Shown: positions 16,186 through 30,337, numbered from the stretch's first letter. The stretch: 64,000 nt of DNA from Leucobacter aridicollis (GCF_013409595.1 NZ_JACCBD010000001.1:3348001-3412000); one strand, 5' to 3'. The notes: generated by a model from the letters alone, not told the origin. A program made the numbers and translations.

Positions 16186-16799
16186 CCACCCACCACCGCA
16201 CGCCATTTCTCGGCAAGCGTGTCGATGTTCTCGTGCGCGTTGAGGCCACTCGGCTGCGGCACCACCCAGAGCTCCACGTCAGCTGGCCACCCGTCGATCC
16301 GGGAGCAATCCTGCTTCCCGAGGACGGCCTTGGGCTGACCAAATGCGATCCTGAACGCGGTGATGCCCGCGACGGCTACCCGCTCCGGTCGCAGCTCAGC
16401 GACGACGCCGAGGAGCCGGTGCGCTCCGGCCACGAGCTCCGCTCGCGTCAGCTCGTCGGCGCGCGCCGTCGCGCGCCCAACGAGGTTCGTGATGCCGATG
16501 CCCGCGTCGAGTAGAGCGCGCTCATCGGCCTCGCTCAGCCCCCGCGAGGCGTCAACGAGGGTGTCGGTGAGGCCGGCGCGATGGAGCGCGGGCCAGAACC
16601 GGTTTCCCGGCCTCGCGAAGGGCGCGTTCACGGCCGCCGTCCACAGGCCTGGGTTCACGCCAACGATGAGCAGCCGCAGAGGCTCCGCTCCGGCCGGGGG
16701 AAGCACGTCGTCGAGCGCGTTCGCATCGATGCCGGCGAACTGGGCCAAATCCGCGGTCCGAGGCTTGCGCCCACCCAAGGGTGATGGTCGTCGATCCAT
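16182..16799 (-). CDS. mug: G/U(T) mismatch-specific DNA glycosylase
   Basis: 205 residues, typical length plus a short N-terminal extension. Motif 1 is VGVNPGL (about 45-51), carrying the Asn expected to position water in the Mug family. It is followed by FARPGNRFWPALHRAGLT (about 61-78), the uracil-DNA-glycosylase-superfamily substrate loop. The C-terminal intercalation motif appears as QPSGLNAH (about 182-189), Gln replacing the common Asn. The enzyme removes uracil or ethenocytosine opposite G in base-excision repair. It overlaps the end of the opposite-strand small gene by 4 bp. Confidence 0.87.
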   Translation of the reverse strand: MDRRPSPLGGRKPRTADLAQFAGIDANALDDVLPPAGAEPLRLLIVGVNPGLWTAAVNAPFARPGNRFWPALHRAGLTDTLVDASRGLSEADERALLDAGIGITNLVGRATARADELTRAELVAGAHRLLGVVAELRPERVAVAGITAFRIAFGQPKAVLGKQDCSRIDGWPADVELWVVPQPSGLNAHENIDTLAEKWRAVVGG

Positions 16800-16808
16800 C
16801 CTGGAATC

Positions 16809-17483
16809 CTACGCCGTGGACCTGAGTACCTCCGCGCGCGCCAGCGCATCGCCGAGCACCCGAAAGTGACCAGCCGTGGGGACCTCGACGTTCTTCGCCC
16901 CCGCGAGAAGGCTCCCCTCGGGGATGTGGGGGTCGAAGCGCGGGAAGATGGAGACGATCTTGGCGTTCGCCTCCACAGCCCGGGCGAGGGACACCATCGT
17001 CGCGTTCGCCGGGGCGAGCGCACGCAGCGTCCGATTCAGCATGTAGGACGCGTACCGCGAGCCGGCGAAGGGGGTCGAGAGCGCGACGACCGTCGCCACC
17101 CGCGGGGCGGCGTCGCCGAAGACCAGCAGGTGCTTTGCGATGAGACCGCCTTTGCTGTGCGCGACGAGCGCAACGCCCGTGAGTTCGTGCTCATCGAGAT
17201 ATGATCCGAGCATCCTCGCGCCCTCCATGACCGAGGCGCGGTTGCGTCGTAGGCCCGGAACGACGTGCACCGGGTGGCCTTCCGCGTGGAGCTCACGCAC
17301 GAGCGGCAGCATGAACTTCCATGACTCATACACGCCGGGCAGGATGACCACCGGCGTGCCCTCACCTCCGCGGAAGCGTGCGGGCGAGGGGCCAGGGATG
17401 AAGGACCGCAACTGCCAGACTCCAGCGTAGGCATAGTCGAGCGCCCACCAGTACGCCTTGCGCAGCCCGTCCATGCTCCTCAT
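16809..17483 (-). CDS. Alpha/beta hydrolase, lipase-like
   Basis: 224 residues from the ATG at 17483 (TTGGGGG upstream; the frame extends to 17600 but without other support). VVILPGVYESW (about 43-53) is the oxyanion-hole strand, AHSKGG (about 108-113) is the G-x-S-x-G-type nucleophile elbow with Ala in the first position, and GHFR near 204 probably supplies the catalytic His. Similar to actinobacterial triacylglycerol lipase-like or PGAP1-like hydrolases. No signal peptide is evident, so it may act inside the cell. It lies 9 bp upstream of mug on the same strand and they may share a transcript. Confidence 0.78.
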   Translation of the reverse strand: MRSMDGLRKAYWWALDYAYAGVWQLRSFIPGPSPARFRGGEGTPVVILPGVYESWKFMLPLVRELHAEGHPVHVVPGLRRNRASVMEGARMLGSYLDEHELTGVALVAHSKGGLIAKHLLVFGDAAPRVATVVALSTPFAGSRYASYMLNRTLRALAPANATMVSLARAVEANAKIVSIFPRFDPHIPEGSLLAGAKNVEVPTAGHFRVLGDALARAEVLRSTA

Positions 17484-17582
17484 GCAGCCCCCAACGGTTG
17501 AGTGGTGCGGATCCGGATGTCCCCCACCGGCTATCGTAGCCCCACCGACGCGGCGGGTGGGGCGAGGAGCCCCTGAAATGAC

Positions 17583-17616
17583 GAAAGCCCCGGAGCGCAA
17601 TTGCTCCGGGGCTTTC
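17583..17616 (-). terminator. Terminator of the rRNA operon
   Basis: Perfect 14-bp stem GAAAGCCCCGGAGC (17583-17596) with 17603-17616 and a six-base loop, just beyond the 3' end of 5S rRNA. Confidence 0.85.
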
Positions 17617-17626
17617 TCAACAAAAT

Positions 17627-17745
17627 GTTCGGCGGTGTCCTACTCTCCCACGAGGTCCCCCTCGCAGTACCATCGGCGCTGTCAGCCTTAGCTTCCGGGT
17701 TCGGAATGTGACCGGGCGTTTCCCTGACGCTATAACCACCGAAAC
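17627..17745 (-). rRNA. rrf: 5S ribosomal RNA
   Basis: The minus strand begins GTTTCGGTGGTTATAGCG and ends near GTAGGACACCGCCGAAC, giving a 119-nt transcript with the terminal pairing expected for 5S rRNA. It is last in the 16S-23S-5S order. Confidence 0.95.
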
Positions 17746-17884
17746 TCTATTGACATAACACACAAACCCCACACCAGGCACCACACAGGATGCAAGGGGT
17801 CGTGGCCGTACGTCAAGAACCACAAAGTAGACGCGAACATCGTTACAACAACATACTTACGCCCCAAAACACTATTTGGGATGA

Positions 17885-22957
<5,073 letters not shown>

Positions 22958-23196
22958 AAAACGAATAGCAGCCAGCCACCGGAATAAGGTAGGCCAGACT
23001 GCGAGTTCAACCTGGACAGAAACCATCATCTGACGATTTCGTTATCCATAAAAAAGGAATCTCCAACACCAAACCAACAGGTTCAATGCCGGGGATAATA
23101 AATTGGCATTTGACAATTTAAGTGCACACTATTGAGTTCTCAAGATCCAGACACCCACCGTACTCACCCTGAGGCTTTCCGAAGAGCAACTTTTCT

Positions 23197-23226
23197 ATCT
23201 TAGACCACCCTCACGCTTCCGCGCAA
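23197..23226 (-). promoter_or_regulatory. Probable rrn operon promoter
   Basis: On the minus strand TTGCGC (23221-23226) and TAAGAT (23197-23202) are separated by 18 bp, about 240 bp upstream of the 16S 5' end. A boxA-like TTGAGAACTCAATAG lies downstream at about 23130. The stretch from 22958 to 23196 is therefore untranslated leader, and no gene is seen from 23227 to 23654. Confidence 0.5.
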
Positions 23227-23654
23227 CTCCAGGCTTGCAGCATTCCTGCCACCACCCGGACCAGACCCACACAGTCCCGAAGAACCATGCACCGCTGGGG
23301 TGAAGATGAATCCCATTTTCCCTACCCGCTTTACAAACCAAACTGCGGTTCAAGTGGGGGTGTTGTGTGAGAGATTCTCGCTGCCAGTCGCGTTTTCCGC
23401 GCCGGCCAACAGATGAATACATTACGCGGAAACACAACACCACACAAATCGGCGCTCGTTCAATTCCCGCGATCCCAATGACCGTAACGAAGTACCGCCG
23501 TTGCCGGGCGTGGCGGATTCTCGGAGGCCGGTCGCGGCATGACATCGGTCACGAATCCACGTGACATTCCGACACTTCCTCGGGCCCGGCGCATCCGGTG
23601 GACTTGGATGACACCATCGCGCGCCATCCGGCCCGCGTCTCGAGATGAGGACCC

Positions 23655-24599
23655 ATGCGAAAGCCACTCAAGATCACCCTGACACTCATCGGCGCCATCG
23701 TGGCCATTCCGGCGCTGGCGCTCGGGACGACCGCAATCGTCAACGCCGTCGCGACGAAATCCGAGCTTCAGGCGATCGAACCGTACGGCGAGCTCGTACC
23801 CGTCGCGGGGAGGCACATGAACGTCGTCGATACCGGCTCGGGCGACGAGACTGTCGTACTGCTCCCCGGCCTCGGTACCGCCGCCCCCGCATTGGACTTC
23901 CAGCCGCTGATCACCGAGCTGCGGGCCACACATCGGGTGATCGCGGTCGAGCCCTTCGGCACCGGGCTGAGCGATCAGACGGACACCCCGCGCACCGCAG
24001 CGAACATCGCGGAGGAGGTGCACGAGGCGCTGCAGCAGCTCGACGTCGACCGCTACGTGCTCATGGGGCACTCGATCGCCGGGATCTACGCGCTCGAGTA
24101 CAGCGCGCGCTACCCCGCCGAGCTCGTCGCGTTCGTCGGCATCGATAGCAGTGTGCCGGGGCAGCCAGGCTCCGCCGATGAGGTACCAACTGACGGCCTC
24201 GCGACGCTCAACAGGCTCGGTATTCTCCGCGTGCTGTCGGCACTGTCGGGAGACCTGTACACGGGCACGCCCTTCGACGACGAGACGAAGCAGCAGATGA
24301 GCCTGCTCTCCACGCGGAACGCGACGGCGCCGACGATCCTCGATGAAATGAAGCGCGCGCCTGAGAACTTCACTGCGCTTCGGAATGCGGCGTTCCCCGC
24401 CGCACTTCCCGTGCTGCTCTTCGTCGCGACGGACGACACCGACGTGCCGGGCTGGATCGAACTGCACGACCGACAGGCGGAGACCGTCGACCACGGCGAG
24501 ACACGACTGTTCACCGGCGGACACTACCTGCACCACACGCAGTCGTCTGCGATCGCGGCAGAGACGACCGCGTTCCTTGCCGCACTTCCCGCGGGCTAA
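23655..24599 (+). CDS. Alpha/beta hydrolase with N-terminal membrane segment
   Basis: 314 residues, with GATGAGGACCC before the ATG. Residues about 5-27 are hydrophobic (signal or anchor). VVLLPGLGTAAPALDF (about 67-82) forms the oxyanion strand, GHSIAG (about 136-141) is the Ser nucleophile elbow, and GGHYLHH near 294 provides the probable His. The sequence suggests an exported or membrane-bound hydrolase on small esters, amides or peptides; the substrate is not readable. It stands alone after the rrn operon and converges with the LacI gene. Confidence 0.82.
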   Translation: MRKPLKITLTLIGAIVAIPALALGTTAIVNAVATKSELQAIEPYGELVPVAGRHMNVVDTGSGDETVVLLPGLGTAAPALDFQPLITELRATHRVIAVEPFGTGLSDQTDTPRTAANIAEEVHEALQQLDVDRYVLMGHSIAGIYALEYSARYPAELVAFVGIDSSVPGQPGSADEVPTDGLATLNRLGILRVLSALSGDLYTGTPFDDETKQQMSLLSTRNATAPTILDEMKRAPENFTALRNAAFPAALPVLLFVATDDTDVPGWIELHDRQAETVDHGETRLFTGGHYLHHTQSSAIAAETTAFLAALPAG

Positions 24600-24648
24600 C
24601 GTGTGCGGTTAGCGGGCGCCGGCGCTGGGCGCCGGATAGTACTCGGTC

Positions 24649-25707
24649 CTACGCCGATTCGCGCACGATGAGGCGGGCGCCGATGAGCGGGGCCGCCGCG
24701 AGGACCGCCGCGTCGGGTGCGGGGGCGCGATCCTGATCGTCGCCATCGACGCGCTGCGCCATCAGCGCCCGCACCGCACCGCGGCCGAGAGCCTCGCCGG
24801 GCAGCTCCACCGTGGTGAGTGCTGGCGAGACGATCGCTGAGGCCGGGAGGTTGTCGAACCCGGTGACGGCGAGGGCGCCAGGCACGCTGATCCCGAGTTC
24901 GCGCGCAGCTCCGAGCACACCGTACGCATGCGAGTCGGTTGCGCACACGAGCGCGGTCACACCCGCGTCCCGCCACCGCGGCCAATACTCCGCGAACACG
25001 GCGGCGGCCCCGTCAGGATCAATGAGGCTCGCCGCCTCGGGGATCGCGACGTAGTCCATGCCGCGTTCCGCGGCCCCGCGCTCGACAAGCGCGCGGCGCA
25101 GTTCGAAGGTCTCAGTGCGCGTGAGGCTGTCGAGGTAGCCGATGCGTGTGTGCCCGCGCTCCGCGAGATGCGCGAGCAGCGCGCCAATGCCGGCCGTGAG
25201 GTCGAAGTTCACCGTCGGCGCCTGAGTCTCGCGCCCGGGAGCGTCGAGCAGCACGAGCGGGGCGCCGGCAGGCAGGTCGCGGAGAAACTCGTCGTCGGGC
25301 GCCTCGACGAGCAGGCCAGCGGGCCTGAGCGCGACGAGCCGATGGACGTCCGCCGCGCTGGGGTTACGCCCTTCCCCGGTGACCGAGAGCAGCAACTGGT
25401 ACTCGTTGCCGAGCTCGGCTTTGATTCCCGAGATGACTCGACCGTAGAACGGGTTCGAGAGGTCGGGGGCGACGAGGATCACGATGTTCGAGGTGCCCCG
25501 TGCGAGCGAGGACGCGGTGTGGTCGACAACGTACCCGAGCTCCCGCACCGCCGAGAGCACTCGTTCGATGTTTGCCTGCGATACGCGACCCGCGGTCTTC
25601 CCGTTCACCACGAGTGAGACGGTGGCCGTCGACGTGCCGGCCAGCTCGGCCACCTCGGCGGCGGTCACGCGGGCCGGCCGTGGCGAGATAGCTTCGGGTC
25701 GAGACAT
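24649..25707 (-). CDS. LacI-family repressor of the nucleoside cluster
   Basis: 352 residues. An N-terminal LacI helix-turn-helix (VTAAEVAELAGTSTATVSLV, about 14-33) is followed by a hinge (TASSLARGTSNIVILV) and a periplasmic-binding-protein-like effector domain (PDLSNPFYGRVISGIK near 80; GFDNLPASAIVSPALTTV near 280). It is divergent from nucleoside hydrolase, transporter and ribokinase genes, with two AAGCGCTT operator cores between, so it very likely represses them and itself; the inducer may be a nucleoside or ribose. TAGAAT lies six bases before the ATG and no separate ribosome site is possible, which suggests a leaderless mRNA. Confidence 0.9.
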   Translation of the reverse strand: MSRPEAISPRPARVTAAEVAELAGTSTATVSLVVNGKTAGRVSQANIERVLSAVRELGYVVDHTASSLARGTSNIVILVAPDLSNPFYGRVISGIKAELGNEYQLLLSVTGEGRNPSAADVHRLVALRPAGLLVEAPDDEFLRDLPAGAPLVLLDAPGRETQAPTVNFDLTAGIGALLAHLAERGHTRIGYLDSLTRTETFELRRALVERGAAERGMDYVAIPEAASLIDPDGAAAVFAEYWPRWRDAGVTALVCATDSHAYGVLGAARELGISVPGALAVTGFDNLPASAIVSPALTTVELPGEALGRGAVRALMAQRVDGDDQDRAPAPDAAVLAAAPLIGARLIVRESA

Positions 25708-25713
25708 CCTTTT

Positions 25714-25719
25714 ATTCTA
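25714..25719 (-). promoter_or_regulatory. -10 element for a leaderless LacI transcript
   Basis: TAGAAT on the minus strand ends six bases before the LacI ATG, the spacing at which actinobacterial leaderless mRNAs start on the A of ATG. Confidence 0.5.
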
Positions 25720-25748
25720 GCCGCGGGCGGGCGACTCATAGGGTTGCG

Positions 25749-25788
25749 ACGTCAAGCGCTTTGCGTGTTATCGTAAAGCGCTTGACGT
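25749..25788. promoter_or_regulatory. Paired LacI-type operators in the divergent promoter
   Basis: Two arms, ACGTCAAGCGCTTTGCG (25749-25765) and CGTAAAGCGCTTGACGT (25772-25788), are inverted copies with one mismatch. Each contains the palindrome AAGCGCTT (25754-25761 and 25776-25783). Centres are 22 bp apart, so two repressor dimers would sit on the same DNA face. A possible -35 (TTGCGA, 25744) and -10 (TGTTAT, 25766) for the forward operon lie within them. Confidence 0.75.
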
Positions 25789-25840
25789 ACCCGATTCGCC
25801 CGCCCGCGCACGCGCGAGTAACGGCCCCAAGGATGTGGAA

Positions 25841-26788
25841 TTGACTAAGAAGATCATTCTCGACTGTGACCCCGGACACGATGACGCCGTAGCCCTGCTG
25901 CTCGCGCACGGCAACCCGGAGATCGAGCTGCTCGCGGTGACCACCGTTGTCGGCAACCAGACGCTCCCGAAAGTGACGCGCAACGCGCTCTCCGTCGCCC
26001 GCGTCGCCGGCATCACTGGCGTCCCGTTCGCGGCAGGCGCCGCGCGGCCGCTCGTGCGCAACATCGAGGTCGCCCCCGACATCCACGGCGAATCGGGGCT
26101 CGACGGCCCCGTGCTGCCCGAGCCCGAGATCGAGCTCGACTCGCGCCACGCGATCGACCTCATTATCGACACGATCATGGCCCACGAGCCCGGCACCGTG
26201 ACCCTCGTGCCGACCGGCGGCCTCACGAACATCGCGATGGCGGCCCGCAAGGAGCCCCGCATCGTGGAGCGCGTAAAGGAGGTCGTCCTCATGGGCGGCG
26301 GCTACCACGTCGGCAACTGGTCGGCGGTCGCAGAGTTCAACATCAAGATCGACCCCGAGGCCGCGCACATCGTCTTCAACGAGACGTGGCCCGTGGTGAT
26401 GGTCGGTCTCGACCTCACGCATCAGGCGCTCGCGACCGACGAGGTCGCCGCCCAGATCGCGGCGGTCGGCACGAAGCCCGCGAAGTTCGTCGGCGAGCTG
26501 CTCGATTTCTTCGCGCTCGCGTACAAGGACGCCCAGGGCTTCGACGCTCCCCCGGTCCACGACCCCTGCGCGGTCGCCTACGTCATCGACCCGACGATCG
26601 TGAAGACCGTGAAGGTGCCGATCGACATCGAGCTCACGGGCACGCTCACGCTCGGGATGACCGTCGCGGACTTCCGCGCCGAGGCCCCCGACGACTGCAC
26701 GACCTGGGCCGCGACCGAGCTCGACGCCCCCCGCTTCTGGAACCTCGTCACCGAGGCTCTCGAGAACATCGGCGAGGTCGACTTCTAA
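25841..26788 (+). CDS. Ribonucleoside hydrolase (IunH family)
   Basis: 315 residues from the TTG at 25841, which has AAGGA seven bases upstream and gives MTKKIILDCDPGHDD; a GTG at 25835 would add two residues but lies too close to the ribosome site. The DCDPGHDDA motif (about 8-16) supplies the Ca2+-binding Asp cluster, with VPTGGLTNIA near 123 and HDPCAVAY near 240 completing the site. The enzyme cleaves the N-glycosidic bond of ribonucleosides to base plus ribose. It is first in a cluster with an MFS transporter (start touching this stop) and ribokinase, under LacI control. Confidence 0.92.
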   Translation: MTKKIILDCDPGHDDAVALLLAHGNPEIELLAVTTVVGNQTLPKVTRNALSVARVAGITGVPFAAGAARPLVRNIEVAPDIHGESGLDGPVLPEPEIELDSRHAIDLIIDTIMAHEPGTVTLVPTGGLTNIAMAARKEPRIVERVKEVVLMGGGYHVGNWSAVAEFNIKIDPEAAHIVFNETWPVVMVGLDLTHQALATDEVAAQIAAVGTKPAKFVGELLDFFALAYKDAQGFDAPPVHDPCAVAYVIDPTIVKTVKVPIDIELTGTLTLGMTVADFRAEAPDDCTTWAATELDAPRFWNLVTEALENIGEVDF

Positions 26789-28216
26789 ATGAACGCCATC
26801 GCGCAAAAGCCCGCCGTGCGCGTGGGCTCCCTCATGGTCGCGCTGCTCGCAGCGTGCGTCGCCTTCCAGCTCAACGCCTCGATGCTGAGCCCGGCGCTCG
26901 TCACCATGGCGAAAGAGCTGAACACCGATGACGCGACGATCGGCCTCTCGCAGACCATGTTCTTCACGGCTGCGGCGCTCTTCTCGCTGTTCCTCCCCCG
27001 CCTGTCCGACATCATCGGCCGCAAGCGCGTGCTCGTCGGCATGCTCGCGATCATGGCTGTCGGCACCGTCATCGCCGCGCTCGCCGTGAACGTCGAGATG
27101 CTCTTCGTCGGCCGCATCATCCAGGGCGTCACCGGCCCCGTGGTTCCCGTGACGCTGCTCATGCTGCGCAACGAGATCCAGGACCCGAAGCGCTACGGCA
27201 CAATGATGGGCGTCATCACCGCCGTCAACGGCGGCATCGCCGGCATCGACGCGCTCGCAGGCGGCTGGCTCGTCGCGAACCACGGCTTCCGGTCGGTGTT
27301 CTGGACGATGACCGTCGTCGCCGTGATCGCGATCGTCTTCGTGCTCGTGTGGGCCCCCGAGAGCCGCCCGTCGAAGGACACGAAGATGGACTGGCTCGGT
27401 GTCGTGCCCCTCGTCGTATCGATCGGCTCGTTCCTCACCTTCCTGAACTTCCTCGGGGCGGTGAACGACGGCAACTGGTTCATCATCTGGGCGCTGCCCG
27501 TCATCGGCCTCGCATCGTTCTGGGCGTTCTGGGCGCTCGAGTCCAAAATTGCCGCACCGCTCATCCCGCCGCGCTACCTCAAGCAGCGGTCGAGCTGGGC
27601 GCTGCTCGTTACGACGCTGCTCACCATGACCGGCGTCTTCGCGGTCGTGAACGGGCTCGTCGCGTCAATCGCGCAGAACGCGGAGGCCGGGTTCGGCCTG
27701 GGCGCCGACCTCACCTCGCTCTGGTTCCTCATGCCGTACGCGGTCGCCGGCTGGATCGTCGGACCGTTCGCCGGCCGGCTCGCTCCGACGTTCGGATACC
27801 TCAACGTGATGCGCGTCGGCATGCTCGGCACCATCGTTGGCACCATCGTGATGGCGTTCGTTGGCGTGCACTCGCTGCCGGTGCTCATCGTCACCACGAT
27901 CCTGCTCGGCATCACCTACGCGGGCATCGGAAACATCATGCTCAACGGCCTCGGCATCGTGCTGTCGCCGAAGGACAACCCCGGCTTCCTCCCCGGCCTG
28001 AACGCAGGCGCGTTCAACCTGGGCGCCGGTGTGAGCTTCGCGATCCTGCCCGCCGTGCAGCTGCTGTTCACCTCGGCCGACGACCCGACGTCGACGACCG
28101 GGTACAGCGCGGGCATGCTCGCTGGCGCCGCGATCTCGATCCTCGGGTTCGCGATGAGCTTCCTCATCCCGGCGCCGACGGACGCCGAGGTCGCAGCCCC
28201 GGCACCCAGCAAGTAG
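26789..28216 (+). CDS. MFS transporter, probably for nucleosides
   Basis: 475 residues, with the ATG directly after the TAA of the nucleoside hydrolase, indicating coupled translation. It has about 14 hydrophobic segments, motif A (PRLSDIIGRKRVL, about 70-82) and the VQGVTGPVVPVTL-like QGVTGPVVPVTLLMLRNEI block near 112. This is the DHA2-like MFS layout usually seen in exporters, but the operon places it with nucleoside breakdown and ribose phosphorylation, so uptake of ribonucleosides is the likeliest role. The substrate assignment is inferred from context only. Confidence 0.85.
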   Translation: MNAIAQKPAVRVGSLMVALLAACVAFQLNASMLSPALVTMAKELNTDDATIGLSQTMFFTAAALFSLFLPRLSDIIGRKRVLVGMLAIMAVGTVIAALAVNVEMLFVGRIIQGVTGPVVPVTLLMLRNEIQDPKRYGTMMGVITAVNGGIAGIDALAGGWLVANHGFRSVFWTMTVVAVIAIVFVLVWAPESRPSKDTKMDWLGVVPLVVSIGSFLTFLNFLGAVNDGNWFIIWALPVIGLASFWAFWALESKIAAPLIPPRYLKQRSSWALLVTTLLTMTGVFAVVNGLVASIAQNAEAGFGLGADLTSLWFLMPYAVAGWIVGPFAGRLAPTFGYLNVMRVGMLGTIVGTIVMAFVGVHSLPVLIVTTILLGITYAGIGNIMLNGLGIVLSPKDNPGFLPGLNAGAFNLGAGVSFAILPAVQLLFTSADDPTSTTGYSAGMLAGAAISILGFAMSFLIPAPTDAEVAAPAPSK

Positions 28217-28238
28217 CGCCAACCACCGTATTCTAGGA

Positions 28239-28276
28239 GCGGGTTCCCGCCGGCCTCGGCCGGCCGGGGACCCGCC
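28239..28276. terminator. Strong intergenic hairpin between the transporter and ribokinase genes
   Basis: GCGGGTTCCCGCCGGCC pairs with GCCGGCCGGGGACCCGC across a TCG loop with small bulges. There is no T-run. It may attenuate read-through into ribokinase or stabilise the upstream mRNA. Confidence 0.45.
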
Positions 28277-28332
28277 CGCTGCATCACCCGCCCGCGCGAG
28301 CGCGACGGCACGGGTCGAGAAAGGACCTCACC

Positions 28333-29280
28333 ATGACCGACGGCCTCATTCTTGTAGTTGGTTCGTTGAATGCCGACCTGGTGGTGCAGACGACGCGCTT
28401 CCCGCAGCCCGGCGAGACGCTCAGCGGCTCGGAGCTGCTCGTCATCCCCGGCGGTAAGGGCGCGAACCAGGCCGTCGCCGCCGGCCGCCTCGGGGGCAAC
28501 GTCGCGATGGTGGGCGCGCTTGGCGCCGACGCGAACGGCGCGCTGCTGCGCGACTCGGTCGAGGCCTCAGGCGTCGACACCGCGCACGTCGCCTCGCTCG
28601 ACGGCGTCGCCACGGGCACCGCCGTGATCACCGTCGACGGGGCGGGCGAGAACACGATCATCGTCTCGCCTGGTGCGAACGGCAAGCTCGGGATCGCCGA
28701 ACTCGATGCCGCGGCAGAGCTGTTCGAGCGCGCCGCGATCCTCTGCCTGAGCCTCGAGGTCGAGCTCGACGTGGTGCTCGAGGCCGCCCGTCGGGCCCGC
28801 GCCGCCGGCGCCCGCGTGCTCCTGAACCTCTCCCCCTACGGCCCCGTGCCAGACGAGCTGCTCAGCCTCACGAACATCCTGCTCATCAACGAGCACGAGG
28901 CGGCCGACCTGCTGGGCCTCACGCCCGAGCAGGTGCTCGCCGAGGGCGGCAAGTACACGCGCGCTGCGCTCACCGAGCGCGGTATCCCTCGCGCCGTCGT
29001 GACCGCGGGCGCCGCGGGCAGCATCGTGTTCGATGGCGCGACGCGCGACGGCGCCGACGCGGTTGCCGTGGCATCGCCGAAGGTCACCGCCGTCGATACG
29101 ACGGGCTGCGGCGACGCGTTCATGGGCTCGCTCGCGCTCCGCCTCGCGGCGGGCGACCACCTCGCGGTCGCGGCGGGCTACGCGGCGACCGTCGGCAGCT
29201 TCGCGGCGACCCGGGCCGGCGCCCAGGCGTCGTACCCCACGCCCGAGGAGCTCGCGGCGTTCTTGGCTGCGCGCGGGTAG
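28333..29280 (+). CDS. rbsK: Ribokinase (PfkB family)
   Basis: 315 residues with GAAAGGACC upstream of the ATG. The first PfkB signature is GGKGANQAVAAGRLGG (about 40-55) and the second is DTTGCGDAFMGSLALRL (about 255-271), where the Asp is the catalytic base and the GCGD forms the anion hole. NLNADL-like SLNADLVV near 12 binds ribose. It phosphorylates D-ribose released by the upstream nucleoside hydrolase, feeding ribose-5-phosphate into the pentose-phosphate pathway. Last gene of the salvage cluster. Confidence 0.93.
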   Translation: MTDGLILVVGSLNADLVVQTTRFPQPGETLSGSELLVIPGGKGANQAVAAGRLGGNVAMVGALGADANGALLRDSVEASGVDTAHVASLDGVATGTAVITVDGAGENTIIVSPGANGKLGIAELDAAAELFERAAILCLSLEVELDVVLEAARRARAAGARVLLNLSPYGPVPDELLSLTNILLINEHEAADLLGLTPEQVLAEGGKYTRAALTERGIPRAVVTAGAAGSIVFDGATRDGADAVAVASPKVTAVDTTGCGDAFMGSLALRLAAGDHLAVAAGYAATVGSFAATRAGAQASYPTPEELAAFLAARG

Positions 29281-29309
29281 GGTCTCTTCTTAACGAGAGG
29301 GGGCGCGTC

Positions 29310-29849
29310 ATGCCGAGGCCGTCGACGCGCCTGCTCCAGGTTGCCGGGGTTCTCGGGGTGGCGCTCATCGCCTGCTCCCCGGTCACGACACTCCTTGAGC
29401 TCTCAGGCATCGCGGGAGGCGGACAGTACTATTCCGTGCTCATGCCAACGCTCGGGAGCACAATCGTCCTCGCGGCCTGCGGCACCGCGCTTCTTACCTG
29501 GGTGTTCGCTCGAGTGTTCGGCGACCCCACCAAACAGTCAGCAGTCGCGCTCATTCTCATGCGAGCGGCACTTTCCTTCGGCTGCGTGCTCGGAGCTGTC
29601 GCTTGGGTGTGGGCCTTGCTTGCGCAGCAGCGCATCTTCCCCGGCCTCCCTGGCGGCGATGCGGTTCCACTGTCGTGGTTTCCGGCCGTACCGATGATCT
29701 GGGCGTTCATGTATCTGCCACTCATTGCGCCGACCGTCGACACCATCCTTTTGAAGCGCCGGCCCGGACGGCGATACCTGCCGGTCGCTTCGATGGCTTG
29801 GAGTGGCTTTCTCGCCGCGCTCTTTGTCGCCTCCGGGACACTGGGGTAA
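29310..29849 (+). CDS. Small integral membrane protein of unknown function
   Basis: 179 residues with GAGAGGGGGCG upstream. Four hydrophobic segments (about 9-28, 48-68, 82-105, 118-135, with a further one near 160-178) alternate with short loops; RRPGRR at about 150 favours a cytoplasmic loop. No catalytic motif or family recognised. It lies 29 bp after ribokinase and may be read with it, though a functional link is not obvious. Confidence 0.7.
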   Translation: MPRPSTRLLQVAGVLGVALIACSPVTTLLELSGIAGGGQYYSVLMPTLGSTIVLAACGTALLTWVFARVFGDPTKQSAVALILMRAALSFGCVLGAVAWVWALLAQQRIFPGLPGGDAVPLSWFPAVPMIWAFMYLPLIAPTVDTILLKRRPGRRYLPVASMAWSGFLAALFVASGTLG

Positions 29850-30307
29850 GGGTTCGCGCGCGGCGACGACTCGCTATGGCCCCGGTTGTCACGAGCCCTG
29901 CGTCCGCGGTGTTCGCGGCGTTGCTGTGGCACTTTCGGGTCTTCTGGCAGCAAAGGTTCTGTCTGTGGGCGAAGGCTGCCACCTCTATCGCGCCGAAGGA
30001 TGAACCGCAGAACACACTCGAGGTGCTTCAATTCATTGTTAATGGAGCGGTGTTTCGAGTGCGCCAATCTCTTCTCGACTCAGCGAGAGAGCGTTCAGGC
30101 AGTCCGACAGGAATGTAGACCAGTGCCCGCCATCACATTCGGACAGACCCCTTCTGGGCCGCCCGATCGCGGTTGAGGGCTGCTCCTGCAGACCATTTGA
30201 CAGGCTTCGAGGTGGCCCAGTTCGCTCACAGTCCTGAAATTGCTGTTCAGCCTTCTCGACACGACGATTGCGCCTCCGGAGCCTGTCGCACCGTAAACGG
30301 ACACCAA
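29850..30307. other. Gene-free stretch at the edge of a lower-GC segment
   Basis: About 460 bp. Short frames exist on both strands (for example 29877-30118 plus and 30039-30341 minus), but none has a ribosome site, known motif or the local codon bias. Base composition is lower in GC than the surrounding chromosome, so it may be decayed transferred DNA. Confidence 0.45.
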
Positions 30308-30337
30308 GGTGCCCCGGGGCCGTGGCCCCGGGGCACC
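30308..30337 (-). terminator. Terminator of the RCC1 surface-protein gene
   Basis: Perfect 14-bp stem GGTGCCCCGGGGCC (30308-30321) and 30324-30337 around a GT loop, 29 bp beyond the stop codon. Confidence 0.7.
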
